Shown: positions 37,822 through 47,000 of the stretch, piece by piece
How positions within the stretch are numbered: the first letter of the stretch is position 1
How the letters are laid out: every line of letters starts with the position of its first letter
From: Tepidiforma sp.
GTDB lineage: Bacteria; Chloroflexota; Dehalococcoidia; Tepidiformales; Tepidiformaceae
Assembly (NCBI RefSeq): GCF_026003995.1
Contig: NZ_BPIG01000001.1
Coordinates: 372,001-436,000 of the forward strand
Reading direction: 5' to 3'
Length of the DNA stretch: 64,000 nucleotides
Program-made: the position numbers and the translations under genes
Notes under the pieces: generated by a model
Told to the model about the DNA's origin: nothing
Seen by the model: only the letters and a program-made list of their open reading frames with translations
Databases searched by the model: none

Positions 37822-38591
37822 ACATTCCGATTCGTCTTCTCGTCCCGGCGGTTGCGGCCGCCGCGCTGCTCACCGCCGCCTGCGGCTCGCAGGAGGAGCC
37901 CCCGGCGGAGCGGGTCTTTCTCGGACCGCCGTGGACGGGCGACGAGCGCTACACCTACGACCTGCTCGCGAGCGGGCGCGAACCGTACGGCACCTGCATC
38001 CTCGAAACCGACGTCGAATCCGCGCCGGGCGTGACGACACTGAGCCGCCTGTGCAGCGACGAGCCGGGCCCGCACCGCGACGACGGGACCGCGGAGGTGG
38101 ACGGCCAGACGCTGGAGCCGCTGCGCTCGACCCGGGTGCAGACGGACGCAGAGAAGAACCGCCGCATCTCGTTCACCGCGACCTACGAGTACCCCATCGT
38201 GAAATTCCAGGCAGATGAAAACGGCAAGTTGCGGCAGACCGAGCGCGACTTGCCGCAGCCGACGGCATCGAACCCCGACCCGGCCTACTACGACGACGAA
38301 ACGATGCTCTGGCTGGTCCGCGGCATCGAACTCCGGACCGGCTACCAGGGCACCTACCGCAACGTCTCCGCGGCCACTGGCGCGGTCTTCGACGTGAAGC
38401 TTCGGGTCGAGGGCGAGGAGGAGGTGACGGTGCCGGCGGGGACATTCCGGACCTGGAAGATTCGCATCAGCACCTCGACGATCACCCAGTTCGCCTGGGT
38501 CGAGGCTGAGGCGCCGCACCGGGTCATCAAGGCGCGCGTGCATGGCCTGCAGGACGTCGACTACGTGCTTAGCGGCAGCGAACGACCCTAA
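37818..38591 (+). CDS. Lipoprotein, DUF3108-like
   Basis: A 257-residue lipoprotein: the signal peptide ends in LLTAAC, so it is lipid-anchored at the membrane face. The mature part is beta-rich, and its C-terminal half (VEGEEEVTVPAGTFRTWKIRIS, then AWVEAEAPHRVIKAR) resembles DUF3108, a family with no known reaction. Start TTG at 37818 overlaps the ltaE stop by 4 bp. An imperfect GC-rich hairpin lies about 50 bp after its stop. Confidence 0.78.
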   Translation: MNIPIRLLVPAVAAAALLTAACGSQEEPPAERVFLGPPWTGDERYTYDLLASGREPYGTCILETDVESAPGVTTLSRLCSDEPGPHRDDGTAEVDGQTLEPLRSTRVQTDAEKNRRISFTATYEYPIVKFQADENGKLRQTERDLPQPTASNPDPAYYDDETMLWLVRGIELRTGYQGTYRNVSAATGAVFDVKLRVEGEEEVTVPAGTFRTWKIRISTSTITQFAWVEAEAPHRVIKARVHGLQDVDYVLSGSERP

Positions 38592-38639
38592 CGAAAGCAA
38601 GCAGGACGGGGCCAGCCGGGCCGGAGTATGCTGCCGTCC

Positions 38640-38669
38640 GGCGCCGGTGCTGCCCCCTCGCCGGGCGCC
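38640..38669 (+). terminator. Possible terminator after the lipoprotein gene
   Basis: GGCGCC-GG and CC-G-GGCGCC form an imperfect hairpin about 50 bp after the stop. There is no T-run. Confidence 0.3.
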
Positions 38670-38735
38670 GAGTAACCCGTAGCGCGATGGGACCACGGAG
38701 GCTGAACGGTGGACCGTTTCGGGGGTTTGCTTTGC

Positions 38736-38764
38736 TTGACACCGGTGGTGCCGGTCACGAAGAT
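38736..38764 (+). promoter_or_regulatory. Possible promoter and operator of the response regulator gene
   Basis: TTGACA (38736-38741) is a perfect -35, but 17 bp on the hexamer is only GAAGAT. ACCGG-TGGTG-CCGGT (38741-38755) is an inverted repeat overlapping the -35 end and could bind a dimeric regulator, perhaps the gene's own product. Confidence 0.4.
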
Positions 38765-38812
38765 GCACCAACGCCTTTACCAGCCAGTCGGCCAGCCAAT
38801 CGAATAGCCCAT

Positions 38813-39487
38813 ATGCCATCCGTCTTCGTCATCAGCCGGGAACCTCGCATGCGCGCCGCGGTCGCCGACTACCTCCGCGACCGCGGGTACGATGCGGCGA
38901 CCGCGGGCAGCTACGACCAGGCGATGGAGGTGCTCGGCGAGCGCTGGTTCGATGCGCTGGTCGTGGACGTGCAGGGGTTGCCGCGGGGCGAATCGGGCGC
39001 GACGTTTGCCCAGTTCAACCAGTGGCTGGCGCTCGCGTTGCACCGGCAGCCGCCATCGATGATCTACCTGCTCCACAAGGGCGCGCGCCGTCCGCACTTC
39101 CGGATCGAAGGCGCGGTCATCAAGAAGCCGTTCCCGCTCGAGGCCCTCGGCGAGGCGCTCCGCGAGTGCGTCGGTCTGCCGGGGCGCGACCACCGGGAAC
39201 GCGGCCTCGACCTCGACCTCGCCTCGAACACGCTGCGGTGCGGCGAACGGCAGGTCCACCTTACGAACATCGAGGCCACACTGCTCGCATACTTGATGGA
39301 GCACGAGGGCGAAACGCTCCATCCCCGCGATCTGCTCGTCGACGTGTGGCAGTACCACGATGCCGCCGGCGCGAGCACGCTCGTGCGCGCTCACGTGAGC
39401 AACCTGCGGCGGAAGCTGCGGGAGGTGCTCGGGACGGGCGACGCCATCCAGACGATCCGGGGCAAGGGCTACCGGTTCATCGCCTGA
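38813..39487 (+). CDS. Orphan OmpR/PhoB-type response regulator with degenerate acidic pocket
   Basis: A 224-residue protein: receiver domain (1-120) and OmpR-type winged helix (about 135-224; LTNIEATLLAYLMEHEGETLHPRDLL, RAHVSNLRRKLREVLG, IQTIRGKGYRFIA). The phosphoacceptor Asp52 (ALVVDVQ) and Lys105 (IKKPF) are kept, but the pair of acidic residues normally near position 8-9 reads S8-R9 (VFVISREPR). Magnesium binding would be weakened, so it may not be controlled by normal phosphorylation. No histidine kinase lies near it. It ends 20 bp before the LLM oxidoreductase gene. Confidence 0.87.
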   Translation: MPSVFVISREPRMRAAVADYLRDRGYDAATAGSYDQAMEVLGERWFDALVVDVQGLPRGESGATFAQFNQWLALALHRQPPSMIYLLHKGARRPHFRIEGAVIKKPFPLEALGEALRECVGLPGRDHRERGLDLDLASNTLRCGERQVHLTNIEATLLAYLMEHEGETLHPRDLLVDVWQYHDAAGASTLVRAHVSNLRRKLREVLGTGDAIQTIRGKGYRFIA

Positions 39488-39507
39488 CGCTGTGAGGTGA
39501 CACGCGC

Positions 39508-40560
39508 ATGAAGCTCGGTCTCAACATCGGCTACTCCGGCGCGCGCATTGAGCTGCCGCTGGAGCTGATTCGTTACGCCGAATCGCTGGGGTACGACTCG
39601 GTCTGGACTGCCGAAGCTTACGGTTCGGACGCGGTGACGCCGCTCGCCTACCTGGCGGCGCTGACGAGCCGCATCCGCCTCGGCACCGCCGTGATGCAAA
39701 TCCCGGCGCGCACGCCCGCGATGACCGCGATGACGATGTCCACCCTCGACCAGCTCTCGGGCGGCCGGGTGATGGTCGGCCTCGGCCTGAGCGGCCCGCA
39801 GGTGGTCGAAGGCTGGCATGGAGTCCCGTACGGCCGACCGGCGGTCCGGATGCGGGAATACGTGCAGATCCTGCGCAAGATTTGGGCCCGGGATGAACCG
39901 GTCGCCTTCGATGGGGAGGAGTATCAGCTGCCGTACCGCGGCCCCGGTGCGACCGGGCTGGGGAAGCCGCTGAAGAGCATCCTGCACGGCCGGCAGCTGC
40001 CCGTGTACCTCGCGACGATGGGGCCGGTCAACATCCGAACGACGGCCGAACTCGCCGACGGCTGGCTCCCCATCTGGTTCTCGCCCAGGCGGATGCCGAT
40101 GTTCCGGCCGCACCTCGAAGAGGGCTTCCGGCGGGCCGGCAACGGCAAGAGCTGGAAAGACTTCGATATCGCGGCCGGCTGCACCGTCGCAATCGGCGAC
40201 GACGTCGGCGCGCTGCTCGCCGCGCAGAAGCCCTTCCTCGCGCTCTACATCGGCGGGATGGGCGCCCGCGAAAAGAATTTCCATAACGAAATGGCGATCA
40301 AGTACGGTTACGGCGACGCCGCGAAGCGGATCCAGGAGCTGTATCTCGCCGGGCGAAAGCGCGAGGCCGAGGAAGCGGTCCCGGATGAGCTGGCCGACGA
40401 GATGTCGCTCGTCGGGCCGGTCGCGCGCATCCGCGAACGCTTCCGCGACTGGGAGGACGCCGGCGTCACGACGCTGCTCGTGCAGTCGCGGCAGCCCGAG
40501 GCGCTCCGCTTGATGGCGGAGCTGACCGGGGCCGACCGCGGCGCGGCGGTCCGGGGTTAG
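39508..40560 (+). CDS. LLM class (luciferase-like) oxidoreductase, probably F420-dependent
   Basis: A 350-residue TIM-barrel flavoprotein of the luciferase-like monooxygenase superfamily, of the F420-using type: [41 protein letters not shown], then [41 protein letters not shown], both characteristic of F420-dependent reductases. The substrate is unknown. The next gene, on the opposite strand, makes the F420 precursor FO, which supports F420 use. The response regulator lies just upstream. Confidence 0.86.
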   Translation: MKLGLNIGYSGARIELPLELIRYAESLGYDSVWTAEAYGSDAVTPLAYLAALTSRIRLGTAVMQIPARTPAMTAMTMSTLDQLSGGRVMVGLGLSGPQVVEGWHGVPYGRPAVRMREYVQILRKIWARDEPVAFDGEEYQLPYRGPGATGLGKPLKSILHGRQLPVYLATMGPVNIRTTAELADGWLPIWFSPRRMPMFRPHLEEGFRRAGNGKSWKDFDIAAGCTVAIGDDVGALLAAQKPFLALYIGGMGAREKNFHNEMAIKYGYGDAAKRIQELYLAGRKREAEEAVPDELADEMSLVGPVARIRERFRDWEDAGVTTLLVQSRQPEALRLMAELTGADRGAAVRG

Positions 40561-43019
40561 GGCGCGGCGGCGGCCCGCTCGGGCGCGCGTTCGTACTTCC
40601 GCACCGGCGTGAGGACGATCGGCGCGAGCGGCGGCGCATCGAATGAGGCGATGACGCGCTCTTCGGGCGCCGGGCCGTAGGTGGTCGTGCGCTGGCGCGG
40701 CGTGCGGCCCATCGCGCGGATGAGCCGCTCCATCTCTTCCGGCGGCAGCTCCTGGCCGAAGCCTGCGCCTGCCGCGCGCGAGATGCTCTCGTTCATCAAC
40801 GTCCCGCCCATGTCGTTGACGCCGGCATCGAGGCACGCCCGGACGCCTTCGGGGCCCATCTTCACCCACGAAACCTGGATGTTCGTGATGTAGGGGTGCA
40901 GGGCGAGGCGCGCCACGGCGTGCATCAGCACCGCCTCGCGGAACGTCGGCCCGCGGCGGGCGCGGCCCTTCAGGTAGATCGGAGCCTCCATGTGGACGAA
41001 CGGGAGCGGGACGAACTCGGTGATGCCGCCGGTTCGCTTCTGGAGGTCGCGCAGGGCGACGAGGTGGCGCGCCCAGTTCCGGGGATGGTCGATGTGGCCG
41101 TACATGATGGTCGAGGTCGTCCGAAAGCCGACCCGGTGCGCTTCTTCGACCACGCGGAGCCACTGGTCGGTCGAGAGCTTGTCCGGGCAGAGGGTGACGC
41201 GGACTTCGTCGTCGAGGACCTCAGCGGCGGTGCCCGGGAGCGTCCCGAGGCCCGCTTCGCGCAGCCGGAGCAGGAATTCCCGCACCGTGATGCCGAGCGT
41301 CTCTGCGCCCTGCGCCACTTCGAGCGGCGAGAAGGCGTGGATGTGGAGGCCCGGGACGGCCTGCTTCACGGCCTGGAGGATGCGCAGGTAGGTCGCGCCG
41401 GTGTATTCCGGGTGGATGCCGCCCTGCATGCAGACTTCGGTCGCCCCGCGCTCCCACGCTTCGCGGGCGCGGCGGACGATTTCGCCCGTGTCGAGGTCGT
41501 ACGGGGTGCCGCGGAGGCTTTCGCTCAGCTTGCCCTTGGCGAAGGCGCAGAACTGACAGCGGAAGTAGCAGATGTTGGTGTAGTTGATGTTCCGGTTGAC
41601 GACGTAACTGACGACGTCGCCATTGACCGCGGCGCGGAGGCGGTCGGCGGCCTCGCAGACGAGGTGGTAGTCGTCGCCGCGGGCGTGGAAGAGCCGTTCG
41701 ATTTGTGCTTCGGTCAGGTCTTCCCCGGCTTCGCGGGCGGCGAGGATGGCGCGGACCTCGGCGGTCGATGTGTCGATGCGGCGGGCCGGGTCGAGCTTCC
41801 GGGGGATGTCGGCCGGGGGCGGCGCGGCCGCAGCGTCGCCGGGCGACCAGTCGTCCATACGGGCGAAGCCCTCGGCGTCGATGGCGCGGATGACGGCGGT
41901 GCGCAGCGCCGGGTCCTGCCAGCGCTCGGAGTCGAGGGCATACGCAGGGTAGACCGGGAGCCGCTCGATGAGGACTTTGCCGCACTCGGCCGTGCGCTGG
42001 CGGAGCTGTTCGAGGTGCGGCCACGGCGCCTCCGGGTTGACGTGGTCCGGGGTCACGGGCGAGACGCCGCCCCAGTCGTTGAGGCCGGCGGCGACGAGCC
42101 GCGGGTAGTCGTCGTAGCTGAGGTTCGGCGGCGCCTGGATGTTCATCTCCGGCCCGAAGATGATGCGGGCGACGGCCAGCGACCAGAGGAGATCGTCGAG
42201 GTCCGGCTCCGGGGCGTCGGCCATCTTCGTGCCGGGCTTGGCGCGGAAGTTCTGGATGATGATCTCCTGGAGGTGGCCGTACTCGGCGTGCAGCCGCCGG
42301 AGGGCGAGGAGCGATTCGATCCGTTCGCGGCGGGTCTCGCCGATGCCGATGAGGATGCCGGACGTGAACGGCACCCGCTGGCGGCCGGCCTCGGCGATGG
42401 TGGCGAGGCGGACCGACGGGCGCTTGTCGGGCGAGCCGTAGTGGACGGCGCCTTTCTCGGTGAAGAGCCGCTCGGCCGCGCTTTCGAGCATGATGCCCTG
42501 GGACACCGAGACGCGCCGGAGCAGCGCGATCTCCTCCGCGGTCATGACGCCGGGGTTGGCGTGCGGCAGGAGGCCGGTCTCGCGGTAGACCAGTTCGGCC
42601 ATGGCGGCGAGGTAGGCGATGGTCGTCGGGTAGCCCATCTCGTCCAGCTCGCGGCGGGCCGTGCGGTAGCGCAGCTCCGGCTTGTCGCCGAGCGTGAAGA
42701 GGGCTTCGCGGCAGCCTGCCGCCGCGCCGGCGCGGGCGATCTCCAGCACCTCGTCGGGCGTCATATAGGCGCGCTGACCGGGCTTCGGCGGTTTCGCGAA
42801 CGTGCAGTAGTGGCAGACGTCGCGGCAGAGCTGGGTGAGCGGGATGAAAACCTTGCGGGAGTAGGAGATGAGGTTCCGGTGGGCGCGGTCGCGGAGTTCC
42901 GACGCGGCGGCGAGGAGCGGTTCGAGGTCGGTTTCGTCGGCGAGGGCGAGCGCCTCGTCGTCAGAAGGCAGCGAGCCGGCGAGGACGCGGTCGATGGTGG
43001 CGCGGGTGGTGGTGAGCAT
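40557..43019 (-). CDS. fbiC: FO synthase, fused CofG-CofH (FbiC)
   Basis: It makes 7,8-didemethyl-8-hydroxy-5-deazariboflavin (FO), the chromophore of F420, from tyrosine and a flavin precursor. The 820-residue protein carries two radical SAM domains: the CofG half with C65-x3-C69-x2-C72 (LCRDVCHYC) and the CofH half with CYFRCQFC near residues 485-492. Further CofH blocks are [14 protein letters not shown] and [12 protein letters not shown]. Such fusions are typical of actinobacteria and some Chloroflexota. I favour the ATG at 43019; an ATG at 43055 lacks a ribosome site. It is convergent with the LLM oxidoreductase gene and divergent from the HxlR gene. Confidence 0.95.
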   Translation of the reverse strand: MLTTTRATIDRVLAGSLPSDDEALALADETDLEPLLAAASELRDRAHRNLISYSRKVFIPLTQLCRDVCHYCTFAKPPKPGQRAYMTPDEVLEIARAGAAAGCREALFTLGDKPELRYRTARRELDEMGYPTTIAYLAAMAELVYRETGLLPHANPGVMTAEEIALLRRVSVSQGIMLESAAERLFTEKGAVHYGSPDKRPSVRLATIAEAGRQRVPFTSGILIGIGETRRERIESLLALRRLHAEYGHLQEIIIQNFRAKPGTKMADAPEPDLDDLLWSLAVARIIFGPEMNIQAPPNLSYDDYPRLVAAGLNDWGGVSPVTPDHVNPEAPWPHLEQLRQRTAECGKVLIERLPVYPAYALDSERWQDPALRTAVIRAIDAEGFARMDDWSPGDAAAAPPPADIPRKLDPARRIDTSTAEVRAILAAREAGEDLTEAQIERLFHARGDDYHLVCEAADRLRAAVNGDVVSYVVNRNINYTNICYFRCQFCAFAKGKLSESLRGTPYDLDTGEIVRRAREAWERGATEVCMQGGIHPEYTGATYLRILQAVKQAVPGLHIHAFSPLEVAQGAETLGITVREFLLRLREAGLGTLPGTAAEVLDDEVRVTLCPDKLSTDQWLRVVEEAHRVGFRTTSTIMYGHIDHPRNWARHLVALRDLQKRTGGITEFVPLPFVHMEAPIYLKGRARRGPTFREAVLMHAVARLALHPYITNIQVSWVKMGPEGVRACLDAGVNDMGGTLMNESISRAAGAGFGQELPPEEMERLIRAMGRTPRQRTTTYGPAPEERVIASFDAPPLAPIVLTPVRKYERAPERAAAAP

Positions 43020-43114
43020 GGGTCGCCCCGGCGCGGGGTTTCGGAGTAACTTCATTTCTTGAACTTGCCCCTGCGCGCGCGTAGCATAACGCAACCGATA
43101 CCCGGAGGCCAGCC

Positions 43115-43582
43115 GTGTCCCAGCAGGTGCGCTGTCCCGTCGCCGCCACGCTCGAGCTCGTCGGGGACCGCTGGACGCTGCTCATCGTGCGCGACCTGCT
43201 CCGGGGCCGGCGACGCTTCAACGAGCTCCGGGAGTCGGTCGAGGGCATCCCGCCGGCGGTGCTCGCTGCCCGGCTGCGGACGCTCGAGGGCGCGGGCGTG
43301 GTGGAGCGGCGGGCCTACCAGGACCGGCCGGCGCGATACGAATACCGGCTGACGCCGAAGGGCCACGCGCTCGGCGTGGTGGTCGGGGCGCTGGCGGACT
43401 GGGGCCAGCGGTACGCCGAGGCGGACCTCGCCCTCGTCGACCGCGAATGCGGCCACGGCCTGAGCGTCGTCTACCACTGCCCCACTTGCGAGCGGCAGGC
43501 GCCGCGCCGGCGGGTGCGGTTCGCGGGCCGGGAAGAGCACCCGTTGCCCTCCGGGGGGGCCGGGGCTACGCTGCCGGGATGA
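43115..43582 (+). CDS. HxlR family winged-helix transcriptional regulator
   Basis: A 155-residue DNA-binding protein with the HxlR fold: CPVAATLELVGDRWTLLIVRDLLRGRRRFNELRESVEGIPPAVLAARLRTLEGAGVVERRAY covers the winged helix. The N-terminal Cys next to the HTH (QQVRCPVA) is the conserved redox-sensing Cys of this family. A C-terminal CxxC (HCPTCERQ) could hold zinc or add another thiol pair. GGAGG precedes the GTG start. It lies next to fbiC in divergent orientation, so it may regulate F420 synthesis. It overlaps the next gene by 4 bp. Confidence 0.88.
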   Translation: MSQQVRCPVAATLELVGDRWTLLIVRDLLRGRRRFNELRESVEGIPPAVLAARLRTLEGAGVVERRAYQDRPARYEYRLTPKGHALGVVVGALADWGQRYAEADLALVDRECGHGLSVVYHCPTCERQAPRRRVRFAGREEHPLPSGGAGATLPG

Positions 43583-44016
43583 CGCAGCCCTCCCGCCTCA
43601 TCTACCTGCCGCCCGGGGTCGCCGCAGTGCCGGCCGCGCCGGTCACGAACAACGGCGCGCCCTTCGACCGCAACTTTTTCGAGAACGTGCTGCCGCCGGC
43701 GATCGCCGCGTTCTGTTCGCAGGTGAACTGTGAAGTGCCGGTGGTGGAGCTGACGACCATCGACGGCGTGCGACACTACGTGAACGGCATCAGCGGCGTC
43801 GCCGACCAGTGGGTCGCGCTCCAGACGTCGAGCCCGGACCACGAGCACCCGACCCAGGTGTTCATCCCCTACCAGACCATCTTTCGGGTCGAGATTCACC
43901 CGGAGCACGACGTCCGCCGGCACCGGCTGGGGTTCCTGACCGATGCGACGCGGCCAGCACAGGCGCAGGCCGGGCAGCGCGGGCGGGCGCGGCCGGCTGC
44001 GCAGAAGAGCGACTGA
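43579..44016 (+). CDS. Hypothetical protein
   Basis: I do not recognise this 145-residue protein. The conserved-looking core (VNCEVPVVELTTIDGVRHYVNGI, then WVALQTSSPDHEHPTQVFIPYQTIFRVEIHPE) is beta-strand rich and resembles an Sm/PRC-like small barrel. The C-terminal 25 residues are a low-complexity Ala/Arg/Gln tail. The ATG overlaps the HxlR stop by 4 bp, so the two are coupled. Confidence 0.68.
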   Translation: MTQPSRLIYLPPGVAAVPAAPVTNNGAPFDRNFFENVLPPAIAAFCSQVNCEVPVVELTTIDGVRHYVNGISGVADQWVALQTSSPDHEHPTQVFIPYQTIFRVEIHPEHDVRRHRLGFLTDATRPAQAQAGQRGRARPAAQKSD

Positions 44017-44061
44017 CGAACATCTGTTCGCCGCTCCCGGGCTCTGGCACAATGGTCGGCG

Positions 44062-47000
44062 ATGACTGCTCCGCCTTCGGCCGCCGACCCGCTCGCGCCG
44101 TTCAGCAGCCCGGTTCGGTCGTGGTTCACCGGGGCGTTCCCGGGGCCGACGCCGGCGCAGGCGAAGGGCTGGGAGGCGATCGCATCAGGGGCGCACACGC
44201 TGTTGCTCGCGCCGACGGGGTCGGGCAAGACGCTCGCAGCGTTCCTCTGGTGCCTGGACCGGCTGGTGCAGCGGCCGCCGCTCCCCAACGGCCGGGATGG
44301 CAAGCCGCGCCGGGCCGGCGTGTCGGTGGTCTACGTTTCGCCGCTGAAGGCGCTCTCGTACGACATCGAGCGCAACCTGCGCGCGCCGCTCGCTGGCCTG
44401 CGCATCGCGGCTCTGCGCGAGGGACTGCCCGAGCCTGACATCACCGTCGGCGTCCGGACCGGGGACACGCCGGCGCGCGACCGCGAGGACTTCCGACGGC
44501 ACCCGCCCGACATCCTCATCACCACGCCCGAGTCGCTGTACCTGCTGTTGACGTCGAAGGCGCGCGAGGCGCTCGCGACGGTGGAGACCGTCATCGTCGA
44601 CGAGATCCACACGATGGCGTCGACCAAGCGCGGGGCGCACCTCGCGCTTTCGCTGGAGCGGCTGGAGCGGCTCACCGGCCGCGAATTCCAGCGCATCGGC
44701 CTCTCGGCGACCCAGCGGCCGCTCGACGAAGTGGCGCGCTACCTCGGCGGCGACCGGCCGGTGCGGGTGGTCGATGCCGGTTCGACGCGGCCGCTCGACC
44801 TCGAGGTCATCGTGCCGCTGGAGGACATGACGCGGCCGGCCGACTACGCGGGCCCCATCCCCGAGAGCGAACTCAGCCCCGAGCAGCGAACCTCCGTCTG
44901 GCCCGCCTTCTACCAGGAGATTCTTCAGCTCGTGCGGTCGCACCGGTCGACGCTGGTGTTCGTGAACAACCGCCGGCTCGCCGAGCGCATCGCCGCGCGC
45001 GTGAACGAACTGGCGGGCGAGACGCTGCTCAGGGCGCACCACGGCTCGGTCTCGCGCGAGCAGCGGTTCGCTATCGAGGAGCAGCTGAAGGCCGGCCAGC
45101 TGCCGGGGATCGTTTGCACGAGTTCGATGGAGCTCGGCATCGACATGGGTGCGGTCGACCTCGTCGTCCAGGTCGAATCGCCGAAGAGCGTCGCGAGCGG
45201 CCTGCAGCGGGTCGGGCGGGCAGGCCACCAGGTCGACGGTGTGAGCCGGGGTCGGCTGCTGCCGAAGCACCGCGCCGATCTGCTCGAATGCGCGGTCGTC
45301 GCGCGCCGGATGCGCGAAGGCGCCATCGAAGCGACGCACGTGCCGCGGAACCCCCTCGACGTCCTCGCGCAGCAGATCGTCGCGGCCTGCGCGGTCGAAG
45401 ACCTGACGGTCGACGACGTCCTCGCGATGGCCCGGCGGAGCTACCCCTTCGCGACCCTGGGCCGGGAGCAGCTCGAGGGCGTTCTGGGGATGCTCGCCGG
45501 CCGCTACCCCTCGGACGAGTTCGCTGAACTCCGGCCGCGGGCGACCTGGGACCCCGACACGGGGGTGGTGAGCACCCGCCGCGATGCGAAGACGCTCGCC
45601 ATCATCAACGCGGGCACCATCCCCGACCGGGGGCTCTACGGCGTGTACCTCGGCGAGGACGGGCCGCGCGTCGGCGAGCTGGACGAGGAGATGGTGTACG
45701 AAAGCCGGCCCGGCGAGACGTTTCTGCTCGGGGCGACGACGTGGCGGATCGAACGCATCACCAGGGACCGCGTCATCGTCTCGCCGGCCCCGGGCCAGCC
45801 GGGGAAGATGCCGTTCTGGCGGGGCGACGGCGTCGGCCGCTCGGCCGAACTCGGGGAGGCCGTCGGCGCGCTGGTCCGCGCCCTCGAACGCCGGCGGGCA
45901 GACGAAGCCGCGGCGTGGCTGGAGCGGGAAACCGACCTCGAGGGCCGCGCCGCGCGGAACCTCGCCGCGTACCTCGCCGAGGAGCGGGAAGCGACGGGTT
46001 ACCTCCCGACCGACCGCCGCATCGTGGTCGAGCGCTACCTCGACGAACTGGGCGACTGGCGCATCGTAGTCCTCTCGCCGTACGGCGGCCGCGTCCATGC
46101 GCCGTGGGCGATGGCGATCGAAGCCCGGCTGGCGGCAGCCGGGTTCGGCGAGACGCAGGTCATCTGGGGCGATGACGGCATCGCTATCCGCGCCGGCGGG
46201 GCCGAGGAGCCGCCGCCCACGGACCTCCTCTTCCCGCCGGCGGACGAGGTCGAGGACCTGGTGATCGAGCGGCTCGGCGGGACAGCGCTGTTCGCCGGGC
46301 GGTTCCGCGAGAACGCGGGGCGCGCGCTGCTGCTCCCCCGGCGGCGGCCCGGCGCCCGCGCGCCGCTCTGGCTCCAGCGGCAGCGCGCGGCGGACCTGCT
46401 CGCGGTGGCGAGCAAGTACGGCTCCTTCCCCATCGTCCTCGAAACGTATCGGGAGTGCTTGCAGGACGTCTTCGATCTGCCGGCGCTGACGCGGCTCTTG
46501 CGCGCGGTCGAAGCGCGCGACATCGAAGTCCGCGAAGCAGCCGTCCGCGATGCGTCGCCATTCGCCCGCTCGCTCGCCCTGGAATACGTCGCCGCGTTCA
46601 TGTACGAGGGGGATTTGCCGCTCGCCGAGCGAAAAGCCCAGGCGCTGACGCTCGACCGGGCGCTGCTCCGCGACCTCCTCGGCGAAGCGGACCTGCGGGA
46701 GCTGCTCGACCCCGAGGCGGTGGCAGCGGTCGAACTCGAGCTGCAGGGACTCGCAGGGGTCCGAAAGCCGGCCGACGCGGACGCCCTGCACGACCTGCTC
46801 CGGCGGCTGGGTGACCTCACGCTCGAGGAGGTCGCGGCGCGGGTGGCGGACCCGGCCGAGGCGGGGGCGCTGCTCCAGCAGCTGGCGGCGAGCGGCCGCG
46901 CCTGCGCTGTGCGCATCGCTGGCGAGGAGCGCTGGATCCCGGCCGAGGATGCCGCGCGTTACCGCGACGCCGTGGGCGCGGTCATCCCCCAGGGCGTGCC

